Assembly (NCBI RefSeq): GCF_021545845.1
Contig: NZ_CP088923.1
Span: forward strand, 3,534,001 to 3,598,000
Direction of reading: 5' to 3'
Length of the DNA: 64,000 nt
From: Rhodanobacter thiooxydans
GTDB lineage: Bacteria; Pseudomonadota; Gammaproteobacteria; Xanthomonadales; Rhodanobacteraceae
In this document: piece by piece, positions 57,817 through 64,000 of the stretch
Position numbering within the stretch: the first letter of the stretch is position 1
How the letters are laid out: each line of letters starts with the position of its first letter
Translations under genes and position numbers: made by a program
The notes under the pieces: model-generated
Seen by the model: the letters and a program-made list of their open reading frames with translations, nothing else
What the model was told of the DNA's origin: nothing
Database searches by the model: none

Positions 57817-58172
57817 TGCGCGCCGCCGGCGACGATTTCGAGCAGCGCGCCTGCGGCGAACTGGAACGCGCCGGCCTGAAACTGCTGGCGCGCAACTACA
57901 CCACCCGCCACGGCGAGCTGGACCTGGTGATGCGCGACGGCGACGCCGTGGTCTTCGTCGAGGTGCGCTACCGGCGCAGCGCCAGCCATGGCGACGCCGT
58001 CGCCTCGGTCACCGCGGCCAAGCAGGCCAAGCTGATTCTTGCCGCGCAACACTGGCTCGCCGCGCACCCGCAGCACGCGCGGCGCAACTGCCGCTTCGAC
58101 GTGGTGAGCTACGACGGCCCACCCGAGGCGATCCGCCGCGAATGGTTGCGCGGCGCGTTCGAAGCCGGCTGA
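57816..58172 (+). CDS. yraN: YraN family endonuclease-like protein (UPF0102)
   Basis: A 118-residue protein with a PD-(D/E)XK-type fold related to Holliday-junction resolvases; its role is unproven. The family signature is clear: EQRACGELERAGLKLLARNYTTRHGELDLVMRDGDAVVFVEVRYR, with the E-x-D and E-V-R (usually EVK) active-site-like residues, then ASVTAAKQAKLILAAQHWL and CRFDVVSY. Start ATG overlaps the lpoA stop as TGATG; lpoA-yraN is the conserved order. Confidence 0.94.
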   Translation: MRAAGDDFEQRACGELERAGLKLLARNYTTRHGELDLVMRDGDAVVFVEVRYRRSASHGDAVASVTAAKQAKLILAAQHWLAAHPQHARRNCRFDVVSYDGPPEAIRREWLRGAFEAG

Positions 58173-58230
58173 TCAGGTTCGGCTGATCTGGCGCAGCAAC
58201 TTCTTCCCGCGAGTGGATTACGCTTTGTCG

Positions 58231-59604
58231 ATGCCCCTGCCTGATGCACTGTTCGCCCGCCTGCGCGACATCTTTCCCGGCGACGCGCTCGCCACCCGCG
58301 AGGCCGAGCGACGCGCGTTCGCCCGCGACAACTCGCGCTACGAGCAGTTGCCCGAGGCCGTGGTGTTCCCCACCTCGCACGAACAGGTGGAGGTGCTGGT
58401 ACGCGCCTGCCGCGAACATCGCGTACCGCTCACCGCCCGCGGCGGCGGCACCAGCTCCACCGGCGCCGCGGTGCCGGTGGCAGGCGGCGTGGTGGTGAGC
58501 TTCACCCGCATGGACCGCATCCTGCACATTGCTCCCGACGATCGCCTTGCCGTAGTGCAGCCGGGCGTCACCAACGAGGTGCTGCAGCAGGCGCTGGCGC
58601 CACACGGTTTCTTCTGGGCGCCGGACCCGGGTTCGGCGCCATGGTGCACAGTGGGCGGCAACCTCGCCTGCAATGCGGGTGGACCGCGCGCGGTGAAGTA
58701 CGGCGCCACCCGCGACAACGTACTGGGCCTCGCCGGCGTGGCCGGCAGCGGCGTGGCTTTCCGTACCGGCACGCACACCACCAAGGACTCCACCGGCTAT
58801 GACCTGACGCGTCTGCTGGTCGGCTCGGAAGGCACGCTGGCGCTCATCACCGAAGCCACGCTGAAGCTCACGCCCCGGCCTGCCGCGCTGCGCTCGCTGC
58901 GCGCCACCTATCGCGACACCGTATCGGCGGCGCAGGCGGTGGCGCGCATCATGGCGCAGCCGGCGACGCCTTCGGCGCTGGAGTTCATGGATGCATTGGC
59001 GCTCAAGCTGGCACGCGATCACGTGCCGGACGCCGGCGTGCCGGAGGCGGGTGCCCTGCTCCTGATCGAGGTCGATGGCACGCCGGAGACGGTAGGCTTT
59101 GCGCAGGACGCCGTGGCGCGCGCCGCGCACGGCGATGGCCTGATCGCGCTGGACGTGGCAGCGGACGCCGGCGGGAACGCCGCGCTGTGGGCCGCGCGCA
59201 AGGCGCTCTCGTTTGCCCAGCGCGCGGTGACCGAGCACAAGATCAACGAGGACGTGGTGGTACCGGTGAGCCGCCTGCCCGCGCTGGTGGACGGCGCCCA
59301 GGCGCTGGCGGCGAAGCACGCGGTGCCGCTGGTGTGCTTCGGTCACGCCGGCAACGGCAACCTGCACGTGAACCTGCTGCCACGCGACGTGGACGAAATC
59401 GAGCGCGCCTACGCGGCGCTGCCCGAGCTGTTCGCGCTGGTGCTGGCGCTGGGCGGCACGCTGTCGGGCGAACACGGCATCGGCCTGGTCAAGCGCGAGT
59501 TCATGCCGCTGGCGCTGGAGCCGGCCACGCTGGGGCTGATGCGCGGCATCAGGGCCGCGTTCGATCCGGACGGCATCCTCAATCCGGGGAAATTGCTGCC
59601 TTGA
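58231..59604 (+). CDS. FAD-linked oxidase (GlcD/D-lactate dehydrogenase type)
   Basis: Flavoprotein of the PCMH/VAO family that should oxidise a D-2-hydroxy acid such as D-lactate, glycolate or D-2-hydroxyglutarate. The 457-residue protein has the FAD-binding PLTARGGGTSSTGAAVPVAGG, VQPGVTNEVLQQAL, DPGSAPWCTVGGNLACNAGG, the flavin-region GYDLTRLLVGSEGTLALITE, and the C-terminal domain motifs FGHAGNGNLHVNLL and GGTLSGEHGIGLVKREFM. It has no fused Fe-S domain. The ATG at 58231 was preferred; a GTG 18 bp earlier is possible. Substrate is not inferable. Confidence 0.9.
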   Translation: MPLPDALFARLRDIFPGDALATREAERRAFARDNSRYEQLPEAVVFPTSHEQVEVLVRACREHRVPLTARGGGTSSTGAAVPVAGGVVVSFTRMDRILHIAPDDRLAVVQPGVTNEVLQQALAPHGFFWAPDPGSAPWCTVGGNLACNAGGPRAVKYGATRDNVLGLAGVAGSGVAFRTGTHTTKDSTGYDLTRLLVGSEGTLALITEATLKLTPRPAALRSLRATYRDTVSAAQAVARIMAQPATPSALEFMDALALKLARDHVPDAGVPEAGALLLIEVDGTPETVGFAQDAVARAAHGDGLIALDVAADAGGNAALWAARKALSFAQRAVTEHKINEDVVVPVSRLPALVDGAQALAAKHAVPLVCFGHAGNGNLHVNLLPRDVDEIERAYAALPELFALVLALGGTLSGEHGIGLVKREFMPLALEPATLGLMRGIRAAFDPDGILNPGKLLP

Positions 59605-59666
59605 GCGGCGGGATGCGGGATTTCGAATTACCGGACACACGAAAGCGGTAGCGGGAGTGGTTGCAG

Positions 59667-60296
59667 ATGGGAAACGGGAGAAGCACGGTCAACCTTGGGC
59701 AGCAGCACACCCTGGACGCGTTGCTGACGGAGATCCGCTGTGGCCATACCTGCGCGATGCAGCAGCCGCCGGGGCGGCGGCCGGTACTGCAGGCTTCCAC
59801 GCGCTCGCGCCTGCTGATCGTCAGCCAGGCACCGGGGCGCAAGGTGGAGGAGAGCGGCATTCCGTTCGACGACGTCAGCGGTGAGCGCCTGCGCGACTGG
59901 CTGCGGATCGACCGCGCCACGTTCTACGACGCCGATCGCGTGGCGATCGTGCCGATGGATTTCTGCTACCCGGGCAAGGGCAGAAGCGGCGACCTGCCGC
60001 CACGGCCGGCGTGCGCGGCCATCTGGCATCCGCGCCTGTTCGCGTTGCTCGGCCAGGTGCAGCTGACCCTCGCCATCGGGCAGTACGCGCAGGTAGGCAT
60101 GCTCGGTGACGCGCGCGATGCCACGCTCACGGACACCGTGCGCAACTGGCGCACGCACCTGGCCCGCGGCGTGCTGCCGCTGCCGCATCCGAGTCCGCGC
60201 AACCGCCCGTGGGTAATGCACCACCCGTGGTTCGAGGCCGAGCTGCTGCCGGTGCTGCGCGAGCGCGTGGCCGTGGCGCTGGCCGACACCGATTGA
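59667..60296 (+). CDS. Uracil-DNA glycosylase superfamily protein
   Basis: A 209-residue protein with the superfamily fold: motif 1 region LLIVSQAPGRKVEESGIPFDD (resembling GQAPG of families 4-5), SGERLRDWL, VAIVPMDFCYPGKG, and the motif 2 region PLPHPSPRNRPW, where HPSPRN carries the catalytic-region His. Four cysteines (CGHTC near the N-terminus, one in DFCYPG, one in PACAAIW) could hold an Fe-S cluster as in family 4, although the first pair is C-x3-C. Whether it removes uracil or another base is unknown. The start region is uncertain (TTG at 59661 is possible). Confidence 0.8.
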   Translation: MGNGRSTVNLGQQHTLDALLTEIRCGHTCAMQQPPGRRPVLQASTRSRLLIVSQAPGRKVEESGIPFDDVSGERLRDWLRIDRATFYDADRVAIVPMDFCYPGKGRSGDLPPRPACAAIWHPRLFALLGQVQLTLAIGQYAQVGMLGDARDATLTDTVRNWRTHLARGVLPLPHPSPRNRPWVMHHPWFEAELLPVLRERVAVALADTD

Positions 60297-60402
60297 GCTG
60301 CCGCATCGCACCTTGCCGCTTGGCGCCGGCGTCGTCTAACCTGCCCTGCCACGACATCGTGGCCACGGGGTCGACCCCGGCCTTGCAGGGGAAACCTCGT
60401 CC

Positions 60403-61683
60403 ATGAGCCTCAAGCTCCGCCTTACCGTACTCAATTTCTTCCAGTACTACATCTGGGGCGCCTGGCTGCTGACCATCGGCACCTGGTGGTTCCAGACCCA
60501 GCACTGGTCGGGCACCAGCTTCGGCGCGATCTTCTCGACCATGGGCATCGCCTCGCTGTTCATGCCGTCGCTGGTCGGCATCGTGGCGGACAAGTGGATC
60601 AACGCCGAACGCCTGTACGGCATGCTGCAGATCGCCGGCGCGGTGGTGCTGTTCGCGATCCCGCACGTGCGCGACCCGGAGCAGATGTTCTGGGTGACGC
60701 TGCTGAACATGTGCTTCTACATGCCCACCATCTCGCTGGCGATCACGGTGGCCTACAACGCGCTCAAGCAGGACGGCCTGGACGTGGTGGCCGCCTACCC
60801 GCCGATTCGCGTGTGGGGCACGATCGGTTTCATCGCCGCCACCTGGACCACCAGCCTGCTCGGCTTCAAGGCTTCGCCGGCGCAGTTCCACGTGGCCGCG
60901 GCCGCCTCGCTGCTGCTGGGTCTGTATGCCTTCACCCTGCCCAAGTGCCCGCCCAAGCTGGGCGCTGCCCAGGGGCGCAGCCTGGTCGATCGGCTCGGCC
61001 TCACCTCGTTCGTGCTGTTCAGGAACCGCAACATGGCGGTGTTCTTTATCTTCGCCATGCTGCTGGGCGCGGCGCTGCAGTTGACCAACGCCTATGGCGA
61101 CGCCTTCCTCAGCGACTTCGTCAAGGTGCCCGAGTACGCCAACCTGCTGGCGGTGAAGTACTCCACCATCATCATCTCGATCTCGCAGTTTTCCGAAACC
61201 GCCTTCATCCTCACCATCCCGTTCTTCCTGAAGCGCTTCGGCATCAAGGCGGTGATGACGATGAGCATGCTGGCCTGGGTGCTGCGCTTCGGCCTGTTCG
61301 CGTTCGGCGACCCGGCCGGCGGGCTGTGGATGATCGTGCTCTCGTGCATCATCTACGGCATGGCGTTCGACTTCTTCAACATTTCCGGCTCGCTGTTCGT
61401 CGAGAGCCAGGCCGACCCGAAGATCCGCGCCAGCGCGCAGGGCCTGTTCATGCTGATGACCAACGGCGTCGGTGCAGTGCTGGGCAGCCTGATCGCCGGC
61501 TTCGTGATCGACCACTTCTTCACCAACCACCAGTGCAACGATGCGGTGGCGATCTGCAAGGACTGGCAGGGCATCTGGCTGGCGTTCGCCAGCTATTCGC
61601 TGGTGATGGCGCTGCTGTTCGTGCCGCTGTTCAAGCACCGACACGATCCGGTCGCGGCGCAACGGGCCGTGCCGACGCACTGA
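60403..61683 (+). CDS. Nucleoside:H+ symporter (NupG/XapB family)
   Basis: A 426-residue major-facilitator protein with about twelve helices. The beginning LRLTVLNFFQYYIWGAWLLTIGTWW and the sequence MGIASLFMPSLVGIVADKW are typical of the NupG family, as are GFIAATW, SQFSETAFILTIPFFLKRFGIK and the segment ASAQGLFMLMTNGVGAVLGS. It should import purine or pyrimidine nucleosides driven by the proton gradient; specificity is not visible. AGGGGAA lies upstream of the ATG. No catabolic or hydrolase partner is adjacent. Confidence 0.9.
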   Translation: MSLKLRLTVLNFFQYYIWGAWLLTIGTWWFQTQHWSGTSFGAIFSTMGIASLFMPSLVGIVADKWINAERLYGMLQIAGAVVLFAIPHVRDPEQMFWVTLLNMCFYMPTISLAITVAYNALKQDGLDVVAAYPPIRVWGTIGFIAATWTTSLLGFKASPAQFHVAAAASLLLGLYAFTLPKCPPKLGAAQGRSLVDRLGLTSFVLFRNRNMAVFFIFAMLLGAALQLTNAYGDAFLSDFVKVPEYANLLAVKYSTIIISISQFSETAFILTIPFFLKRFGIKAVMTMSMLAWVLRFGLFAFGDPAGGLWMIVLSCIIYGMAFDFFNISGSLFVESQADPKIRASAQGLFMLMTNGVGAVLGSLIAGFVIDHFFTNHQCNDAVAICKDWQGIWLAFASYSLVMALLFVPLFKHRHDPVAAQRAVPTH

Positions 61684-61711
61684 ACCGGGCGAAGCAGGTG
61701 CGGCGGCATTT

Positions 61712-61739
61712 ATTATTGAGAATCATTTTCATTTAATAT
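61712..61739 (+). promoter_or_regulatory. Fur-type operator and -10 box
   Basis: ATTATTGAGAATCATTTTC (61712-61730) matches the 19-bp Fur consensus at 14 positions, including the central GA-AATCATT. TAATAT (61734-61739) follows as a likely -10. The A+T-rich island is conspicuous in this GC-rich window. Confidence 0.8.
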
Positions 61740-61763
61740 GCGCCTCCTCAACTGGAGGTCTCC

Positions 61764-62378
61764 ATGTCGTTTTGCGCCCGCTCGTCCTTATCGGTTGCGT
61801 TCACTCTTGCGGGCGTCGCCCATGCCGCCGACCAGAAGGGCGCTGTCGAACTCAAGCGCGTCGAGGTTTCCGAAAGCACGCTGCACACGCCGCAGAGCCA
61901 GTGCGCGATGCCGACCACGATCACGGTGATCACCGCCGAGGACCTGCGCCGGCAGCTGGCGATCAACCCGGATCTCTCCGACGCCATCGGCAACCTGCTG
62001 CCCTCGTTCGCCCCCTCGACGCAGAAGCTCAGCTCGCGCGGGCAGACCCTGCGCGGGCGCAACCCTCCGTACATGGTCGACGGCGTGCCGCAATCGAGCC
62101 CGCTGCGCAACGGCTCGCGCGACGCCTACACGATCGACCCGGCGATGATCGAGCGGATCGAGATCGTCGAGGGCTCCAACACGATGCAGGGCCTGGGCGC
62201 CGCCGGCGGCCTCATCAACATCATCACCAGGCGGGCACCGAAACGGGACGGCGCGCGCCAGGACGTCACCGTCGGCACCAGCGCGCCCACTCGCGGCGGC
62301 CATGGGCTGGACGACGACGACCCGTACTTCGCCGGCCGCGGCCGCGTGGTTTCGCACACCTGGCAGCAAGCGTCTTGA
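61764..62378 (+). pseudogene. TonB-dependent siderophore receptor reduced to plug plus last strand
   Basis: A 204-residue product with a good ribosome site (GGAGG) and signal peptide (SVAFTLAGVAHA). The plug domain is complete: VEVSESTLHTPQSQCAMPTTITVITAEDLR, LSSRGQTLRGRNPPYMVDGVPQSSP, PAMIERIEIVEGSNTMQGLGAAGGLINIITRRAP. After about residue 175 the frame passes straight to PYFAGRGRVVSHTWQQAS, which resembles the final barrel strand and C-terminus of this receptor class, so about 500 codons of barrel are missing although the frame is open. It cannot form a channel. The Fur operator upstream is intact. Confidence 0.8.
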
Positions 62379-62404
62379 GCGGGCCCGCCGCCACTGCCGG
62401 ACCG

Positions 62405-63487
62405 ATGCCCTGGCGACTGCGCGGACGCACGCGGCAGTGGCTGCAGCGGCTGCACCTGTGGCTCGGCCTCAGCGTCGGCATGGCGTATGCGCTGATCGCG
62501 CTCAGCGGCAGCCTGCTCGCCTGGCAGCAGCCGTGGTTGCGCATGGCTTACCCACAGCTCACCGGACACGCCCTGCCCGACGCGGCGCAACGCGCGGCGG
62601 TGCTCGCACGCATCGCCACGGAATGGCAGCCACAGGACCTGCGCGCGACCGACCTGCCGCTGCCCGGCCTGCCGGTTTGGCAGCTGTATTTCGGCGACGG
62701 CGCGCGCCGTTACCTCGACCCGGCCAGCGGCGAGCTGCTGCTGACGCGCGCGCCGCGCGGCGACGCGCTGCAGGTGCTGCTTGAATGGCACACCCACCTG
62801 CTGGGCGGCGAGACCGGCAAGGAACTACTGGGCATGCTCGGCTGGCTGGTGCTGTGTCTGCTCGCGTCCGGGCCGCTGCTGTGGTGGCCGGGCCGACGCC
62901 ACGTCGCCGCCAGCCTGCGCCCGCACGCGCAGCCGTCCACGCGGCGCTGGCTGAGCTGGCACCGCAGTACCGGCGTGCTCGCGCTGCCGCTGATCCTGCT
63001 GCTCAGCCTCACCGGCACGCTGATGGTCTACGGCAAAGGCACCGGCCGGCTGCTGGGCGCGGTATTCGCCGAAGCGCCGCCGCCATCGCCCCCGGCGCCG
63101 ATCGCGTGGCGCGATGCGCCGATCGACTGGACCGCCGCGCTGGCCGCCGCCGAGCGCGCACTGCCGGGCGCCGCGCTGCACCGCGTGACGCTGCCGGAGG
63201 CGCGCAACGGCCAGCTGGTGATCCGCGCGCAGGCACCCGGCGAGTGGCACCAGGTCGGGCGCAGCACGATCTGGCTCGACCCCTGGAACGCCAGCGTGCT
63301 CGGCCACCTCGACGCTACCGCCAGCGGCGCCGGCACGCGCATGAACAACGCGGTCTACCCGCTGCACTCCGGCGGCGTCGGCGGCATGCCGTGGCGCGCG
63401 CTGGTGACCGCCGCGGGCGTGCTGCCGCCGTTCTTCCTGGTGACCGGCTTCCTGTTCTGGCGTGCGCGCATGAAACGGCGCGGCTGA
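62405..63487 (+). CDS. PepSY-domain membrane protein (PepSY_TM/PiuB-like), iron-linked
   Basis: A 360-residue inner-membrane protein with four membrane segments: LHLWLGLSVGMAYALIALSGSLLAW (about 15-38), LLGMLGWLVLCLLASGPLLWW (about 140-160), VLALPLILLLSLTGTLMVY (about 195-213) and ALVTAAGVLPPFFLVTGFLFW (near 335-355). Conserved stretches are LHLWLG, PLLWWPGRR, WHRSTGV and YPLHSGGVGGMPWRAL. Proteins of this family sit beside siderophore receptors and may reduce ferric siderophores in the periplasm; that is inference. The ATG lies 27 bp after the receptor remnant; a TTG overlapping the remnant's stop is an alternative start. It is probably under the same Fur operator. Confidence 0.85.
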   Translation: MPWRLRGRTRQWLQRLHLWLGLSVGMAYALIALSGSLLAWQQPWLRMAYPQLTGHALPDAAQRAAVLARIATEWQPQDLRATDLPLPGLPVWQLYFGDGARRYLDPASGELLLTRAPRGDALQVLLEWHTHLLGGETGKELLGMLGWLVLCLLASGPLLWWPGRRHVAASLRPHAQPSTRRWLSWHRSTGVLALPLILLLSLTGTLMVYGKGTGRLLGAVFAEAPPPSPPAPIAWRDAPIDWTAALAAAERALPGAALHRVTLPEARNGQLVIRAQAPGEWHQVGRSTIWLDPWNASVLGHLDATASGAGTRMNNAVYPLHSGGVGGMPWRALVTAAGVLPPFFLVTGFLFWRARMKRRG

Positions 63488-63547
63488 GGTCGATACCGGT
63501 GGCGGCCCACCCGCGCTAGCATGCGCGCTGGACACGGGGGATACGCC

Positions 63548-64000
63548 ATGCAGGGCGCCAATCGACGCCCCATCGCCGTGCGCGGCAGCGGCTGGGCGCA
63601 ACGCATCGCCGCGGCGCTGGCGCGCAGCCGGCTGACGCCCAACCAGATCTCCGTGCTCAGCGTGCTGTTCGCGCTGGCCGACGCCTGGGCGCTGCTGGCC
63701 CTGCCTGGCGCAGCCGGTGCGCTGCCGTGCGCGCTGGCGATCGGGCTGCGGCTGTTGTGCAACCTGTTCGACGGCATGGTCGCCGTCGAGGGCGGCAAGG
63801 GTACGGCGACCGGCGCGCTCTACAACGAGCTGCCGGACCGGCTGACCGATTCGCTGTTCCTGGTGGCGCTGGGCTACGCGATCGCGCTGCCCTGGCTCGG
63901 CTGGCTGGCCGCCCTGCTGGCCGCGCTCACCGCCTATATCCGCGTACTGGGCGGCGCCCTGGGCCACGCGCAGGATTTCCGCGGACCGATGGCCAAGCCG
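63548..64000 (+). CDS. CDP-alcohol phosphatidyltransferase family protein, 3' end cut by window edge
   Basis: Open from ATG at 63548 (GGGGGAT upstream) through the right edge, 151 codons visible. SRLTPNQISVLSVLFALADAWALL is the usual first helix, followed by LLCNLFDGMVAVEGGKGTATGAL and YNELPDRLTDSLFLVALGYA. The family signature is DG-x2-AR-x8-G-x3-D-x3-D; here DG is kept but Arg is replaced (AVEGG), the spacing holds a Gly-rich stretch, and the first late Asp is Asn (YNELPDRLTD), leaving two Asp. This deviant form resembles the YnbA group rather than PgsA or PssA. Several membrane helices are visible. Function is unassigned. Confidence 0.82.
   Translation, partial: MQGANRRPIAVRGSGWAQRIAAALARSRLTPNQISVLSVLFALADAWALLALPGAAGALPCALAIGLRLLCNLFDGMVAVEGGKGTATGALYNELPDRLTDSLFLVALGYAIALPWLGWLAALLAALTAYIRVLGGALGHAQDFRGPMAKP

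Overview
The window is a GC-rich chromosomal segment from a gammaproteobacterium, most likely the Xanthomonadales/Lysobacterales and probably the Rhodanobacteraceae. The evidence is gene order: lptD-surA-pdxA-rsmA-apaG-apaH, divergent lptFG and pepA-holC, rsmI-rnpB-mraZ, and ftsZ-lpxC next to dciA, an M23 peptidase and secA. The division/cell-wall (dcw) cluster also lacks murD between mraY and ftsW, as in Xanthomonas. Taxonomy is inferred from memory of families, not from a search. Almost everything is core chromosome. No tRNA, prophage, transposase gene or CRISPR array was seen.

Layout. 1-12.8 kb: the 3' part of dxs, prmC behind a very large uncharacterised membrane protein, a deleted reductase remnant, ltaE, lptG/lptF, then divergent pepA-holC. 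12.8-24.5 kb: a propeller-type hybrid sensor kinase, a membrane GTPase, an 860-bp gene-free stretch built of structured repeats, a dienelactone hydrolase, two ubiquinone-type hydroxylases, a small membrane protein, a PduO-type cobalamin adenosyltransferase and a histone-deacetylase-like amidohydrolase. 24.6-32 kb: the lptD...apaH operon, interrupted by a duplicated repeat block. 32-55.5 kb, nearly all on the minus strand and read right to left: rsmI, rnpB, mraZ, rsmH, ftsL, ftsI, murE, murF, mraY, ftsW, murG, murC, ddlB, ftsQ, ftsA, ftsZ, lpxC, then an M23 peptidase and secA, with dciA divergent. 55.5-64 kb: a mobile-element-like inverted repeat, lpoA-yraN, an FAD-linked oxidase, a uracil-DNA-glycosylase-like protein, a nucleoside transporter, a Fur-type operator before a gutted TonB receptor and a PepSY protein, and the start of a CDP-alcohol phosphatidyltransferase.

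The genes serve a common theme of envelope construction: LPS export (LptD, LptF, LptG, SurA), lipid A (LpxC), peptidoglycan precursors and division (the dcw cluster, LpoA, M23), and secretion (SecA). mraZ has a textbook promoter overlapped by four GTGGG-type boxes at exact 10-bp spacing, consistent with MraZ autoregulation.

The most unusual content is repetitive. (i) Arrays of the heptamer GGGATTC, often in inverted pairs, sit at gene junctions. Some are translated, lengthening MurG at its N-terminus and DdlB at its C-terminus, and an associated hairpin supplies the Shine-Dalgarno sequence of both ftsQ and ftsW inside its own stem. (ii) Two inverted copies of a structured element (18.07-18.70 kb) and related repeats at 29.47-29.93 kb contain nine hairpins whose stems differ but stay complementary, while the loop is constant (TCC on one strand, GGA on the other). 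The GGA strand reads CAGGATG, which resembles CsrA/RsmA target hairpins. (iii) A 32-bp perfect inverted repeat flanks 204 bp, and one arm carries the start codon of rsmI.
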